A stretch of DNA of 64,000 bases, taken from NCBI RefSeq assembly GCF_004153455.1, contig NZ_SDQE01000011.1:62001-126000 (forward strand), written 5' to 3'. Both the position numbers and the translations under genes were made by a program. Below are positions 24,553 to 35,174 of this stretch, piece by piece. This DNA comes from Allopusillimonas ginsengisoli. Lineage in GTDB: Bacteria; Pseudomonadota; Gammaproteobacteria; Burkholderiales; Burkholderiaceae_B. Below the pieces are notes generated by a model, which ran no database searches, had not been told where the DNA came from, and saw only the letters and a program-made list of their open reading frames with translations. The first letter of the stretch is position 1. Each line of letters starts with the position of its first letter.

Positions 24553-27240
24553 TCAAAACGGCGGATCATCATCCTCAGGAACCGAAGCCGGCGCCGCTGT
24601 CTTGGCAACCGCCTTCTTCACCGCAGCCTTCTTGACGGTCGCCGTCTTGGCCGCCGCCTTCTTCGTCGCAGCTTTCTTCACAGCCGTCTTCTTCGCGGCC
24701 GTCTTGCTGGCCGTCTTGGTCGCCGTTTTCTTCGCAGCCGCCGTCTTGGCCGTAGCCTTCTTGGCAGCCGTCTTGCTGCCCGGCTTCACCGGCCTGGGCT
24801 CAAACTCAAACCCAACTTTGCCATTGTCCTGCTTTACCAGATACGCCTTGAACTTGCGGTTCGTCCGGCTGGATACAAAGCCCTCCAGCAAATCCGTCTT
24901 CCCCTCGGCCAGCAGCTTATGCACCTGCTCCGCCGAAATCTCCTGCTGCAGAATCATTTTGCCTGTGCGGAAATCACAGGCCTTTTCCGGCCCGACAGAC
25001 TTCTCGCACACATAATTCATCCCGTACTCATACACCTTGTGCCCGCATTTTGGACAATCCCCCACAGGCGTATGACCCGAGAAATCCACAGGCTCGGTGT
25101 CCTGGTCGTCCTTTTGGCCAAAATCGAACTCCAGTTTGTATTCATCGGTGATGCGCAGCAACGCCGCGAACGGCCGCCCCATCTTGCTGATAAAACCCGG
25201 CAGCGGCCCGAGCTCGCGCTTGGCCAGCAGCTCTTCGACCTCCTGGATTTCAAACGTGCGCCCGCCTGGATGCTTGCCAATAGAAAAATCGCAGTTCGTG
25301 CAAGCGTAACGGCGATAGTTTTCCTTAACCACCCCGCCGCACTTGGGGCAGGGAGTGCTGAGCGTCGAATAATCGCCCGGCACCGTATCGCGCTCATATT
25401 CCTTGGCGCGCTTGACGATCACCTGCGTCATTTGCGCAATTTCACGCATAAAGGCGTCACGATCAAGCTGGCGCTGCTCAATCTGCTTGAGGCGATGTTC
25501 CCATTCACCCGTAAGTTCGGGCGACGTCAGCTCGTTGACCCCCAGGCCCGACAGCAGTGTCATGAGTTGGCGCGCCTTGGCGCTGGGAATAAGCTCGCGC
25601 CCCTCGCGGCGCAGATAGCCTTCGTTGAGCAAGCCTTCAATAATCGCCGCGCGCGTGGCTGGGGTGCCCAGGCCGCGTTCAGACATTGCTTCACGCAAGG
25701 CTTCGTCGTCCACCAGCTTGCCTGCCCCTTCCATGGCGGACAGCAGCGTGGCTTCGGAAAATCTGGCGGGCGGCTTGGTCACCAGGCCGCGTGCTTCGAT
25801 GTCTTCGGTGCGAACATTTTCGCCATCGGACACCGGCACCAGCGTCGTATCGTCGCCCTGTGCTTCGCGCCCGTAGATGGCCAGCCAGCCCGCCGACACC
25901 AGCACCTTGCCTTCTGTCTTGAAATGATGTCCCGAGACCTCGGTAATGCGCGTCGTCACGCGAAACTCGGCGGGTGGGAAAAACACGGCCAGAAAACGGC
26001 GGGCAACCAGCTCGTAGATTTTCCTCTCGGCGTCGCTCAGATCCCCTGGCACCTGCAGCGTGGGAATGATGGCAAAGTGATCGGAGACCTTTTTATTGTC
26101 AAAAATACGGCGATTGGGCTTGACCCATTTTTCGCGACATACCTTTTGGGCGTGGGGCCGCACACTGGCCGCTGCCGAAGAATCCTGCGCGGCGAGCGCT
26201 TCCATGGTCTGCTGCACCGTGCCCACGTAGTCTTCGGGCAGGTAACGCGAATCGGTACGGGGATAGGTGAGTGCCTTGTGCCGTTCGTACAGCGTTTGCG
26301 CCAGCGCCAGCGTGGTCTTGGCCGAAAACCCAAAGCGCGAGTTGGCTTCGCGCTGCAAAGAGGTGAGATCGAACAATGCCGGCGAAGACTGCGTGGTGGG
26401 CTTGGATTCCTCGGTGACGGTGCCCGGTTGCTCGCGGCAGGCCGCCACAATGGTTTGCGCTGCTGTCTGCGACCACAGGCGCGAATCACGCTTTTCGGCG
26501 TCGCGCTCATCCCTGGCGAACTTGGGGTCGAACCAGCGGCCCTCGTACAGCCCGGCGGCGGCCACAAATGTGGCATGTACTTCCCAGTAGTCACGGGGAA
26601 CAAACTTGCGGATGCGCTCTTCGCGTTCATTGACAATGGCCAGCGTGGGCGTTTGCACCCGGCCAACCGGCGTCTTGAAGAACCCCCCATCCTTGCTGTT
26701 GAAGGCCGTCATGGCCCGCGTGCCGTTGATGCCGACCAGCCAGTCTGCCTCGGCGCGCGAGCGCGCCGCCGCTTCCAGGGGCTTCATGGTCTCATCATCG
26801 CGAAGATTCTCAAACGCTTCGCGGATGGCTGCCTGCGTCATGGAGCGCAGCCATAGCCGTTGGACAGGTTTTTTGACCCCCGCATACTGTACGATGTAGC
26901 GGAAAATCAGCTCACCCTCGCGGCCAGCATCGCAGGCGTTGATGACAGCGCTGACATCCTTGCGCTTGAGCAGCTTGACCAGCAGCTTGAGCCGTTCTGC
27001 CGACCGCTTGTCCGCAGGGCCGAGCTCGAACTGGGGAGGAATCACCGGCAAATGGGTAAAACTCCATTTACCCCGCACGGGGTCATTGGGCGCAACCAGC
27101 GTCAGCAGATGCCCGACGCTGGAAGACAGTACATACTGCTCGCTCTCAAAGTAATCGCCCTGGCGGGTAAACCCGCCCAGTGCGCGTGAAATGTCAAGAG
27201 CGACCGAAGGTTTTTCGGCAATAATCAGCGTTTTAGTCAT
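24553..27240 (-). CDS. topB: DNA topoisomerase III with lysine/alanine-rich tail
   Basis: 895 residues from ATG 27240 (TKTLIIAEKPSVALDISRAL, the canonical Toprim start). Type IA topoisomerases pass single strands to decatenate DNA. The Toprim acidic motif is NACDAGREGELIFR. The active-site Tyr is in ALTYPRTDSRYLP. Two zinc-ribbon-like segments follow: CPKCGG...CTNCDF and CPKCGH...CEKS...CDF. The last ~80 residues are Lys/Ala repeats of the AAKKAT/VKKAA kind, then an acidic end EDDDPPF. The tail resembles histone H1-like proteins and would add non-specific DNA binding. It is in the smg neighbourhood typical of Betaproteobacteria. Confidence 0.93.
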   Translation of the reverse strand: MTKTLIIAEKPSVALDISRALGGFTRQGDYFESEQYVLSSSVGHLLTLVAPNDPVRGKWSFTHLPVIPPQFELGPADKRSAERLKLLVKLLKRKDVSAVINACDAGREGELIFRYIVQYAGVKKPVQRLWLRSMTQAAIREAFENLRDDETMKPLEAAARSRAEADWLVGINGTRAMTAFNSKDGGFFKTPVGRVQTPTLAIVNEREERIRKFVPRDYWEVHATFVAAAGLYEGRWFDPKFARDERDAEKRDSRLWSQTAAQTIVAACREQPGTVTEESKPTTQSSPALFDLTSLQREANSRFGFSAKTTLALAQTLYERHKALTYPRTDSRYLPEDYVGTVQQTMEALAAQDSSAAASVRPHAQKVCREKWVKPNRRIFDNKKVSDHFAIIPTLQVPGDLSDAERKIYELVARRFLAVFFPPAEFRVTTRITEVSGHHFKTEGKVLVSAGWLAIYGREAQGDDTTLVPVSDGENVRTEDIEARGLVTKPPARFSEATLLSAMEGAGKLVDDEALREAMSERGLGTPATRAAIIEGLLNEGYLRREGRELIPSAKARQLMTLLSGLGVNELTSPELTGEWEHRLKQIEQRQLDRDAFMREIAQMTQVIVKRAKEYERDTVPGDYSTLSTPCPKCGGVVKENYRRYACTNCDFSIGKHPGGRTFEIQEVEELLAKRELGPLPGFISKMGRPFAALLRITDEYKLEFDFGQKDDQDTEPVDFSGHTPVGDCPKCGHKVYEYGMNYVCEKSVGPEKACDFRTGKMILQQEISAEQVHKLLAEGKTDLLEGFVSSRTNRKFKAYLVKQDNGKVGFEFEPRPVKPGSKTAAKKATAKTAAAKKTATKTASKTAAKKTAVKKAATKKAAAKTATVKKAAVKKAVAKTAAPASVPEDDDPPF

Positions 27241-27302
27241 GTGTTTCCAGTAACTGCGTTGCAGCAGCAATAGCGCGGATAATACGAGGGGTGAATCGCA
27301 CT

Positions 27303-29825
27303 ATGCAAGTCGAGGGTACAAAAAACAGCCGGCCACTGCAGATCGGTTGGCGCGATTTTTTGCGAAAAACAGCGCTTTCCCTGGCCTGCCTGCTATTGGC
27401 GTCGGCTGGCGTGTGCTGGGTCGCCGCCAACTGGCAGGATGCCACCCGTCTGCAAAAACTGGCCGGCACTCAGGCCTTGCTGGCGGTATCGGTGCTGCTT
27501 GCCGCCTGGGCCTGCCTGCGGTGGAGAAACAGCGATGACCGCAACTTTTCATTAGCGGCCAATCTGGCCGGCCTGGCAGCAATCGCCACGGGTACACTGC
27601 TCGCCCTCGTGGGGCAAATATATCAGACTGGCGCCGACGCTTGGCAATTGTTTCTGTTATGGGCGGTCTTGCTGCTGCCCTGGCTGCTGACCATGCGCAC
27701 GGTTTTCCTCGCGCTGCTGTTCGCCGTGCTGCTCAACGTCGCGCTAGGCCTCTATCTCTCCCAGGACGGCGGTTCGATGCTCTGGCGCTGGCTGACGGGG
27801 CTGACCGACAGCTACAGCTCGCTTGTTCTGGCCGCGCTGAATCTCGCCCTGCTGTTGGGCTGGGAGCTGGCCCAGCGCCAGTTGGACGATCGATGGCGTA
27901 TTGGGCCACGCGCTTTGGCGGCGGCCAGCATAGGCTGGTGGCTGCTGGCGACGATGGCTGTCGAGATCGATCAGGGCAGTGCGCTGGTGGTCGCCGTTCC
28001 CGGGCTGGCGCTCATGGCCGGCTTGTATGCGATCTACACGCGCCTGCGCCCAGACCTCGCGCTCGTGTCCCTGTCCTTGGCTGGCGCCTTCATGCTGGTG
28101 GCGATCTCGCTGCTCTTTCGCATAAAGGGAGAGGGCTCGCTGTTTCTGGTGATTCTGGCGTTGCTGGCCGTGGCCATCACGGGCATCCACCATCTGGCTG
28201 CCCTGGTTCGGGCCCGACGCCAGGGTGCCGAGACCACGCCCGCCTCTTCGCATGAGCCTGCGTCAGACGCGCACGACCCCTGGTTCATTGTCATGTTTCG
28301 CATGGTGGCGGGCAGCCTGATCGCGGTGTTGATTATTGTGCTGCTGGCACAGGTGCTGGATCTGTCCGATGTGCCGATCTGGCAGCTTGGGCTGGGCCTG
28401 AGCGCGCTTGGGATGTTGTTCTATCATCTTCGAAACAGCGTCGTTATGCGCGAAATGTCGGTGATCGTGACGCTATCTGGCGTGATTATGTTCGCCGGCG
28501 ATGTGTGCATGTCGGAGCTTTCCATGCGCGTAGCCGTGTTCGCGCTGCTGGCATTCGGTATCGCCGTCTACCTGGCCGTGCCCAATGTCGTTCTGCGATT
28601 TTTTACCTCCTTCATTGTCCTGGGCGGCCTGTCCATCGTCACCTGGCCGGGCGAGTCATGGGGGCGGTTGCTCGACACCTTCGGGGCGGGGCGCGATCTG
28701 TACTTGTTCGATGCCTACCTGCGTGTGTGGCTGTTTGCCGTCTTCGCCGTGCTGGCGCTGGTTGCCGCAGATGGCCGCGGCCACGAACGACGTTGGGCGC
28801 CGCTGGCGTGGGCGCTCGTGATCCTGGCGCAGTGTGCGGCCTGGCTTGCCCCTGCACCCACCTTGCTGGGCGGGGTGCCTTTGTTGTCGTCGCTTGGCCT
28901 TGTCTGGCTGGCCTGCGCCGTGCTGCCTGTGCTCGCGCTGGCGGCACTGCTATGGAGCCGTCCCGGTCTGCCGCCGGCCCTGCGGCTGGGCGCCCCCCTG
29001 GCGCTGGCCGTGGCCAGTGTGGGCTGGGCGGGGGCGCCCGGCATCTCGTTGGCACTGCTGTGGCTGCTGTTCGGCCATGCGCTGCGGCGGCGCGGGCTGC
29101 TTGTTTTTGGCGTGCTGGCGCTGCTGGCCTATCTGGGCCGTTTTTATTACCTGCTTGACAGCGCCCTGCTGCACAAATCCCTGCTGCTTGGCCTGACCGG
29201 TGGCTGGCTATTGCTGTCTTGGCTGCTGTTGCGCCATCGGCTGGCGCCTGTCGACGCGGCACCCGTTGCGGCCCGCGCACCCGCCAGGCTGGTTGCGCCT
29301 GCCGGCCTGCTGGCCGGCCTGTTTATCGTGCTGATCGTGGTCAATGCGAGCATTTACCAGCGCGAAGGCATCCTGGCCCATGGCAAGCGGGTCGTCCTGC
29401 AGTTGGCGCCGGTTGATCCTCGTTCGCTGTTGCAGGGGGACTACATGGCGCTTGATTTCGATGTGGCTCAGACCGTGTCGCGACAGTTGAGCGCGACGCA
29501 GGCGCGTCAGGGCGGTGACGCCCAGCGGCCACGCAGACACGGTTACCTGCGCTTGCGCGCGCGTGCAGACGGCGTCTACGAACTCGCCCAGGTGCTGGAT
29601 CGTTGGCCCGCCCAGGGCGACCCTGGCAGCGAACTGGCGCAAAATGAGGTCTTGCTGGAGTACCGGTTCACAGGCGGCCGCGTGCGCATTGTCACCAACG
29701 CGTGGTTTTTTCCCGAAGGCGAGGGCCACCGTTACGCCCAGGCGCGCTACGGTGAGTTTCGGGTCGGCGAACGGGGCATCGGGTTGCTCACGGGGATGCT
29801 GGACGACCAATTGCAGGCACTCTAA
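27303..29825 (+). CDS. large membrane protein: DUF2157-like N-terminus and GDYXXLXY C-terminal domain
   Basis: 840 residues from ATG 27303; GTG 27291 is an alternative, but GAGGGG at 27286-27291 suits 27303. About 20 membrane helices. The N-terminus has the DUF2157 features [17 protein letters not shown] and [19 protein letters not shown]. The C-terminal soluble part has the family motif GDYMALDF, then two basic/aromatic strands [13 protein letters not shown] and [15 protein letters not shown]. In other bacteria these domains often occur as two neighbouring genes; here they are one chain. Function unknown. Its stop overlaps the gluQ stop from the other strand. Confidence 0.82.
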   Translation: MQVEGTKNSRPLQIGWRDFLRKTALSLACLLLASAGVCWVAANWQDATRLQKLAGTQALLAVSVLLAAWACLRWRNSDDRNFSLAANLAGLAAIATGTLLALVGQIYQTGADAWQLFLLWAVLLLPWLLTMRTVFLALLFAVLLNVALGLYLSQDGGSMLWRWLTGLTDSYSSLVLAALNLALLLGWELAQRQLDDRWRIGPRALAAASIGWWLLATMAVEIDQGSALVVAVPGLALMAGLYAIYTRLRPDLALVSLSLAGAFMLVAISLLFRIKGEGSLFLVILALLAVAITGIHHLAALVRARRQGAETTPASSHEPASDAHDPWFIVMFRMVAGSLIAVLIIVLLAQVLDLSDVPIWQLGLGLSALGMLFYHLRNSVVMREMSVIVTLSGVIMFAGDVCMSELSMRVAVFALLAFGIAVYLAVPNVVLRFFTSFIVLGGLSIVTWPGESWGRLLDTFGAGRDLYLFDAYLRVWLFAVFAVLALVAADGRGHERRWAPLAWALVILAQCAAWLAPAPTLLGGVPLLSSLGLVWLACAVLPVLALAALLWSRPGLPPALRLGAPLALAVASVGWAGAPGISLALLWLLFGHALRRRGLLVFGVLALLAYLGRFYYLLDSALLHKSLLLGLTGGWLLLSWLLLRHRLAPVDAAPVAARAPARLVAPAGLLAGLFIVLIVVNASIYQREGILAHGKRVVLQLAPVDPRSLLQGDYMALDFDVAQTVSRQLSATQARQGGDAQRPRRHGYLRLRARADGVYELAQVLDRWPAQGDPGSELAQNEVLLEYRFTGGRVRIVTNAWFFPEGEGHRYAQARYGEFRVGERGIGLLTGMLDDQLQAL

Positions 29826-30712
29826 GCGCTGTCACGGCGGCATGTCTGGAGGATGCCGAATCGAGCGGCCCAGCGTGGCGTGGCGGCACGCCAAAAGGCG
29901 TTGATATCGCACACCGAGAGTGCTTCGAACCCCAAGGCTTGCCAGGCATGATTGAGTGTGGCCACGGGCGCCGACAAATCCATGGCCGCAGCGTGGTTCT
30001 GCTTGGATAGCTTGCGGCCGGTGGCGTCACACAAAAGGGGTACGTGCATGACCCGAGGGCAACGGTAGCCCAGCGCACGGGCCAGCACGCGCTGGCGCGC
30101 CGTAGAATCCAGCAGATCCGCGCCCCTCACGATATCGCTGATGCCCTGGTCGCCATCATCGATGACCACCACGAATTGATAGGCCCAGTAGCCATCGGCG
30201 CGACGAATGATGAAGTCGCCGGCTTCAGCCTGCACATCCTGATGCCGGGGCCCTTGCCAACGGTCCTCGAAGCATTCTGTGCCCGGCGGCACCCGGAACC
30301 GCCAGGACCGCGCCTGATGGGCAGGCAAGCGCAGCGCATGGCAGGTGCCTGGGTACCTGCCGTCGGGCGGTAGCTGCTGCCGCGTGCAGGCGCAGCCATA
30401 TATCCGGTCTTGGGCGAGCAGCTGCTCAAAAACATGTTGGTAGCGGGGCAGGCGCTTGGATTGCCATAGGGGTTCTGCGTCCCATTGCATGCCCAATGCC
30501 AGGAGTTGCTGCATGATGATGCGATCTGCGCCCGGCGCCACCCGGGGCATATCGATGTCTTCGATGCGAAGCAGCCACTGGCCGCCATGCGCCTTGGCAT
30601 CAAGATAGCTGGCCATGGCGGCCAGCAGCGAGCCATTGTGCAAGGGGCCACTCGGGCTGGGCGCAAAACGCCCTCGATAGCGCGATGCAGTATCGCGGAC
30701 ACTGACTGCCAT
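29822..30712 (-). CDS. gluQ: glutamyl-Q tRNA(Asp) synthetase
   Basis: 296 residues from ATG 30712; an upstream open frame overlaps smg and is not used. GluQ attaches glutamate to queuosine in tRNA(Asp) and looks like a GluRS lacking its anticodon domain. Motifs: [15 protein letters not shown] (HIGH-like; HNGS where HFGS is commoner), [10 protein letters not shown], the zinc-binding CAC...C segment near [10 protein letters not shown] and GTCHAL, and KLSKQNHA in place of KMSKS. It implies that the cell makes queuosine, which is relevant to the QueF-like gene at 17.4 kb. Confidence 0.92.
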   Translation of the reverse strand: MAVSVRDTASRYRGRFAPSPSGPLHNGSLLAAMASYLDAKAHGGQWLLRIEDIDMPRVAPGADRIIMQQLLALGMQWDAEPLWQSKRLPRYQHVFEQLLAQDRIYGCACTRQQLPPDGRYPGTCHALRLPAHQARSWRFRVPPGTECFEDRWQGPRHQDVQAEAGDFIIRRADGYWAYQFVVVIDDGDQGISDIVRGADLLDSTARQRVLARALGYRCPRVMHVPLLCDATGRKLSKQNHAAAMDLSAPVATLNHAWQALGFEALSVCDINAFWRAATPRWAARFGILQTCRRDSA

Positions 30713-30728
30713 GAGGCCTGGCCCCTGC

Positions 30729-31190
30729 CTAGTGAGACAGGCGGGTGCGGTCGTCGGCCAGCAGTTCCTCGAAAACCAGGTGGTCGACTTCGGCTTCCTG
30801 GCTCCAGAGCACCATGAGGGCAATGATCTTGATCTTGCCCAGCGAAATGGGAGACTGATGCGTGGCCTGTGCCCGCTCAATGACGATTTCGCGCAAAGCA
30901 GCAGGCAGAACGCCGGAGTTTTCCAGGAAGGTGATAAAGCCGATGGCCTGCGTGCCCAGGGTCTGGTATTCGTGGTTGGTGAAGATCCGGCGGCTATCGC
31001 CCTGTGGCAACTGGGCCAGGCTGCCGCATTGCTCGGTGGTCTCGGCCAGGCCGTGCAGCCAGCTCAGCGCTTCGTTGATGTCTTCGTGCTCAAAGCCGAC
31101 GGCCGCCAGCTTGTGGGCCAGGACATCGGCCTCGGGACAAGCCTGGGGGGTATAGTAGGTTTCGAACAGATAAACCAGTATGTCGAACAT
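30729..31190 (-). CDS. smg: Smg/DUF494 family protein
   Basis: 153 residues. The family is recognised by the start [13 protein letters not shown] and by [11 protein letters not shown] and [27 protein letters not shown]. It has no membrane segment and its role is not settled. It precedes gluQ by 16 bp on the same strand, so the two are probably cotranscribed; topB is 3.5 kb further on. Confidence 0.9.
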   Translation of the reverse strand: MFDILVYLFETYYTPQACPEADVLAHKLAAVGFEHEDINEALSWLHGLAETTEQCGSLAQLPQGDSRRIFTNHEYQTLGTQAIGFITFLENSGVLPAALREIVIERAQATHQSPISLGKIKIIALMVLWSQEAEVDHLVFEELLADDRTRLSH

Positions 31191-31340
31191 ATATGCGCGG
31201 TTCCGGTTGCCGTTTATAAAAGACTGAAACTATGAAGGGTATACCGGTGAAGTTTTGATTGACTGTACGCTGATTTGTCCTGCCCGGCAACTTGGGGTTG
31301 TTGCTCTAATCATACGATATCCATCAGAGATATGATGTTG

Positions 31341-31388
31341 AGTCTGCTCCCGCCTTGCCCAGTGGGCAATCACGACGGGATTCAGACT
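31341..31388 (-). terminator. three-tier nested hairpin downstream of the liu operon
   Basis: AGTCTG (31341-31346) pairs with CAGACT (31383-31388), CCCG (31349-31352) with CGGG (31376-31379), and TTGCCC (31355-31360) with GGGCAA (31364-31369) around AGT. It lies 37 bp past the liuD stop, between liuD and smg on the same strand. No T-tract follows on the minus strand, so it may be a Rho-type stop or a stabilising 3' structure. The rest of 31191-31424 shows only AT-rich DNA likely to hold the smg promoter. Confidence 0.5.
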
Positions 31389-31424
31389 GTTCGCAACAAA
31401 TGACAACAATACGGTGCGAAACCG

Positions 31425-33443
31425 TCAACTTTCCATGGCGATGAGCTCAGCGCCATCGCCGACCTGATCGCCGACCTCGAAGAAAATCTCGCCTATCGTG
31501 CCATCGACGGGCGCGGTAATGGTGTGTTCCATTTTCATGGCCTCCATCACCAGCAGCGTATCGCCAGCCTTGACGCTGTCGCCCGGCTTGACAGACACGG
31601 CAATGATTTTACCGGGCATGGGCGCGGTGAGGCTGCCGCCGTGGCCGGCTGCCTCGTCGCTGGCGTGCGATACCGGATCGTGCTGCTGCAAGACCCGCAC
31701 GCCCCCTTGGCTGAACACATGCACCTGCTCGCCATGGATGACAACCGTGGCGCGGGCCTCTTCGCCCGCCAGCCGCACGCGCACCTGGTATTGCCCTTCC
31801 GTGCCGGGCTCCGCCTTCCATTCAAAGGGGTGTGAGTCCGCTTGCCTGGCGAATGACCAGGCGTGGCCGTCTCTGCTGACTGTCAGCGCGTGGGTGGAGT
31901 CGCCCTCGGTCAGCGTGAAGGCCTGTTGATACGCACCGGCCAGCCGCCAGCCATCCGCCTGAGACCAGGGGTCCAGCGGCACGGTATGCCTGCGCCGCTC
32001 GGACGCCAACAGCCCCTGCCGGGCCAGCAGGGCGGCCAGGGCCAGTGCCAATTGCCTGTCGGTGGCGGGGCTGGCGGGCGGGAATAGCGTGTCGTGGCGC
32101 CGCTCGATCAGGCCGGTATCCAAATCGGCCTGGGCGAAAGCGTCATCCAGCATCAGCCTGCGCAAAAAGGCGATATTGGTCTGCACGCCCACGCTGCGGA
32201 TATCGCCCAGGGCCTGCGCCATGCGGGCACGCGCCTGCTCGCGGTCATCGCCGCGCACAATGAGCTTGGCGATCATGGGATCATAGTAGGGCGTGATCGT
32301 ATCGCCAGCCCGCACGCCGCCGTCCACGCGGATGTCGCCGTTGCGGAAGGCTACATGCGGGGGAAAGACCAGCGTGGAGAGCGTTCCGATCGAAGGCAAA
32401 AAGCCATTGTCCGGGTTTTCGGCGTAGATGCGGGCCTCAATGGCATGGCCGGTGATGGAGAGGTCTTCCTGGCTGACCGGCAGCGGTTGCCCGGCGGCCA
32501 CGCGCAACTGCCATTCCACGAGATCATGTCCTGTGATCATTTCAGTGACGGGGTGTTCAACTTGCAGCCGCGTATTCATTTCCATGAAGTAGAACCGTCC
32601 GTCAGGTTCGGCGATGAACTCTACCGTGCCGGCCCCTACATAGCCGACGGCGCGGGCGGCCGCCACGGCAGCGTCGCCCATGGCTTTGCGGCGCTCATCC
32701 GTCATGCCGGGGGCGGGCGCTTCTTCGATCACTTTCTGGTGCCGGCGCTGCACCGAGCAGTCGCGCTCGAACAGGTACACACAATGGCCTTGCGTATCGG
32801 CAAAGACCTGGATTTCGATGTGGCGGGGCTTGAGCAGATAGCGCTCGATAAGCACCTTGTCGTCGCCAAAACTGGAGGCGGCTTCGCGCTTGCAGGATGC
32901 CAGCGCATCGGCGAAGGCCGCTGACGATTCGACGATGCGCATGCCCTTGCCGCCGCCTCCCGCGCTGGCCTTGATGAGCACCGGGTAGCCGATGGCATCG
33001 GCCTGGCTGTGCAGGAATTCAGGTTCCTGATTGTCGCCATGGTAGCCCGGCACCAACGGCACGCCCGCCTTTTCCATCAGGCTTTTGGCGGCGGATTTGC
33101 TGCCCATGGCGGCAATGGCGCTGTTGGGCGGCCCCACAAAGACGATGCCTGCGTCGGCGCAGGCCTGGGCGAAAGATTCGTTTTCGGACAGGAAACCATA
33201 GCCGGGATGGACGGCCTGCGCGCCGCTTTGGCGCGCGGCCTCAAGGATGGCATCGGCGCGCAGATAGCTGGCGCGGGGCTCCGGGCCGCCGATATGGACG
33301 GCGGTGTCGCAGGCGGCCACGTGGCGCGCGTTGGCGTCCGCATCGGAGTACACCGCGACGGTGCGCAGACCCATGCGCCGCGCGGTGGCGGCAATGCGGC
33401 AGGCAATTTCGCCGCGGTTGGCGATCAATAATGTCGTGAACAC
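31425..33443 (-). CDS. liuD: methylcrotonoyl-CoA carboxylase, biotin carboxylase/carrier subunit
   Basis: 672 residues. Biotin carboxylase domain first (LLIANRGEIACRIAATARRMG; HPGYGFLSENESFAQAC; ATP-grasp KASAGGGGKGMRIV; MNTRLQVEHPVTE). A linking domain follows, then the biotinyl domain with EAMKMEHTI near the C-terminus, whose Lys carries biotin. With LiuB it carboxylates 3-methylcrotonyl-CoA in leucine breakdown. It is the last gene of the liu operon, 15 bp after liuB. The pairing with LiuB and isovaleryl-CoA dehydrogenase favours methylcrotonyl-CoA over acetyl- or propionyl-CoA as substrate. Confidence 0.93.
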   Translation of the reverse strand: MFTTLLIANRGEIACRIAATARRMGLRTVAVYSDADANARHVAACDTAVHIGGPEPRASYLRADAILEAARQSGAQAVHPGYGFLSENESFAQACADAGIVFVGPPNSAIAAMGSKSAAKSLMEKAGVPLVPGYHGDNQEPEFLHSQADAIGYPVLIKASAGGGGKGMRIVESSAAFADALASCKREAASSFGDDKVLIERYLLKPRHIEIQVFADTQGHCVYLFERDCSVQRRHQKVIEEAPAPGMTDERRKAMGDAAVAAARAVGYVGAGTVEFIAEPDGRFYFMEMNTRLQVEHPVTEMITGHDLVEWQLRVAAGQPLPVSQEDLSITGHAIEARIYAENPDNGFLPSIGTLSTLVFPPHVAFRNGDIRVDGGVRAGDTITPYYDPMIAKLIVRGDDREQARARMAQALGDIRSVGVQTNIAFLRRLMLDDAFAQADLDTGLIERRHDTLFPPASPATDRQLALALAALLARQGLLASERRRHTVPLDPWSQADGWRLAGAYQQAFTLTEGDSTHALTVSRDGHAWSFARQADSHPFEWKAEPGTEGQYQVRVRLAGEEARATVVIHGEQVHVFSQGGVRVLQQHDPVSHASDEAAGHGGSLTAPMPGKIIAVSVKPGDSVKAGDTLLVMEAMKMEHTITAPVDGTIGEIFFEVGDQVGDGAELIAMES

Positions 33444-33458
33444 GTCGACTCCTTGCGA

Positions 33459-35066
33459 TTACATGCGGAACACGCCGAACCGCGTGTCTTCGATCGGGGC
33501 ATTGAGGGCGGCGGAAAGCGCCAGCGCCAGCACACGGCGGGTATCCGAGGGCATGATGATGCCGTCGTCCCACAGGCGCGCCGTGGCGTAATAGGGATGG
33601 CCTTCGCGCTCATATTGATCCCGTATAGGCGCTTTGAACGCTTCTTCTTCCTCCGCGCTCCACTGCCCGCCGCGGCCTTCGATGCCGTCGCGCTTGACGG
33701 TGGCCAGCACGCTGGCGGCTTGCTCGCCCCCCATCACGGAAATGCGGGCATTGGGCCACAGGAAGAGCATGCGGGGTCCGAAGGCGCGGCCGCACATGCC
33801 GTAGTTGCCTGCGCCAAATGAGCCGCCGATCAAAATGGTGAACTTGGGCACGGAGGCGGTGGACACCGCCGTGACCATTTTTGCGCCATGCCGCGCAATG
33901 CCTTCATTCTCGTATTTGCGGCCCACCATGAAGCCGGTGATGTTCTGCAGAAAAACCAGGGGTATCTTGCGCTGGCAGCATAGTTCAATGAAGTGCGTGC
34001 CTTTTTGCGCGGCTTCCGAAAACAGAATGCCGTTGTTGGCGATAATGCCGACGGGCATGCCGTGGATATGGGCAAAACCGGTAATCAGTGTTGTCCCGAA
34101 ACGCGCCTTGAATTCGTCGAATTCGGAGCCATCCACGATGCGGGCGATGACCTCGCGCACATCATAGGGCTTGCGGGTATCGGCCGGAATGACGCCGTTC
34201 AGTTCTTGCGGGTCGTACAACGGCGCCACAGGCTCGCGCCGTTGCAGCGTGGTGGATTTGCCCAGGTTCAGGCGCGCCACGGCCTGGCGCGCGAGGTACA
34301 GCGCATGCAGGTCGTCGTTGGCAAGGTGATCTGCCACGCCGGACAGGCGCGTGTGCACATCGCCGCCGCCCAGGTCTTCGGCGCTGACGACTTCTCCTGT
34401 TGCCGCCTTGACCAGGGGCGGCCCGCCCAGAAAGATGGTGCCCTGGTTTTTGACGATAATGGATTCGTCGCTCATGGCGGGTACATAGGCACCGCCTGCG
34501 GTACATGATCCCATCACCACGGCGATCTGGGCAATGCCCATGGCCGACATGGTGGCCTGGTTGTAAAAGATGCGGCCAAAGTGTTCGCGATCCGGAAAGA
34601 CCTCATCCTGGTTAGGCAGATTGGCGCCCCCCGAGTCCACCAGGTAGATGCAGGGCAGTCGGTTCTCGCGCGCTATTTCCTGGGCGCGCAGATGCTTCTT
34701 GACAGTGAGCGGGTAGTACGTGCCGCCCTTGACGGTCGCATCGTTGCAGACAATCATGCACTCCACGCCGCTGACACGGCCTATTCCCGTAATCAGGCCG
34801 GCGCCGGGTGCGGCATTGTTATAGACATCGTGGGCGGCCAGGGGAGAAAGCTCCAGAAAGGGCGTGCCGGGATCCAGCAATCGCTCGACGCGATCGCGGG
34901 GCAGCAGCTTGCCGCGTGCCAGGTGCTTGGCCCGTGCGGATTCGCTGCCGCCTTTGGCGGTTTGCAACAGCTGTTCGCGCAGGTCGTCGACCTGCTCCTG
35001 CATGGCGCGGGCGTTGTCGACAAACGCCTGCGACCTTGGATTGATACGGGATTCTATGACGGGCAT
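33459..35066 (-). CDS. liuB: methylcrotonoyl-CoA carboxylase, carboxyltransferase subunit
   Basis: 535 residues, normal for the family. Two crotonase-like halves: the first with [25 protein letters not shown] and [19 protein letters not shown] (the LPNQ(D/A)EVFPD motif is typical of methylcrotonyl-CoA carboxylases), the second with [21 protein letters not shown] and [15 protein letters not shown]. It works with LiuD on 3-methylcrotonyl-CoA. Confidence 0.95.
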   Translation of the reverse strand: MPVIESRINPRSQAFVDNARAMQEQVDDLREQLLQTAKGGSESARAKHLARGKLLPRDRVERLLDPGTPFLELSPLAAHDVYNNAAPGAGLITGIGRVSGVECMIVCNDATVKGGTYYPLTVKKHLRAQEIARENRLPCIYLVDSGGANLPNQDEVFPDREHFGRIFYNQATMSAMGIAQIAVVMGSCTAGGAYVPAMSDESIIVKNQGTIFLGGPPLVKAATGEVVSAEDLGGGDVHTRLSGVADHLANDDLHALYLARQAVARLNLGKSTTLQRREPVAPLYDPQELNGVIPADTRKPYDVREVIARIVDGSEFDEFKARFGTTLITGFAHIHGMPVGIIANNGILFSEAAQKGTHFIELCCQRKIPLVFLQNITGFMVGRKYENEGIARHGAKMVTAVSTASVPKFTILIGGSFGAGNYGMCGRAFGPRMLFLWPNARISVMGGEQAASVLATVKRDGIEGRGGQWSAEEEEAFKAPIRDQYEREGHPYYATARLWDDGIIMPSDTRRVLALALSAALNAPIEDTRFGVFRM

Positions 35067-35174
35067 TGCGATTCCTGATGGATGCTTGGGTAACGCCTGA
35101 CTGCCGAATCAGGCGTGAAGGGGCGCGCCGCGGCCTGGCGCGAATGAGGCGCCAGGCCTGACCTGCCCGATGAT

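Noticed and set aside
24919-26856. 645-residue plus-strand open frame
   Set aside because: Lies wholly opposite topB, whose motifs and full length are certain; it is a GC-driven shadow.
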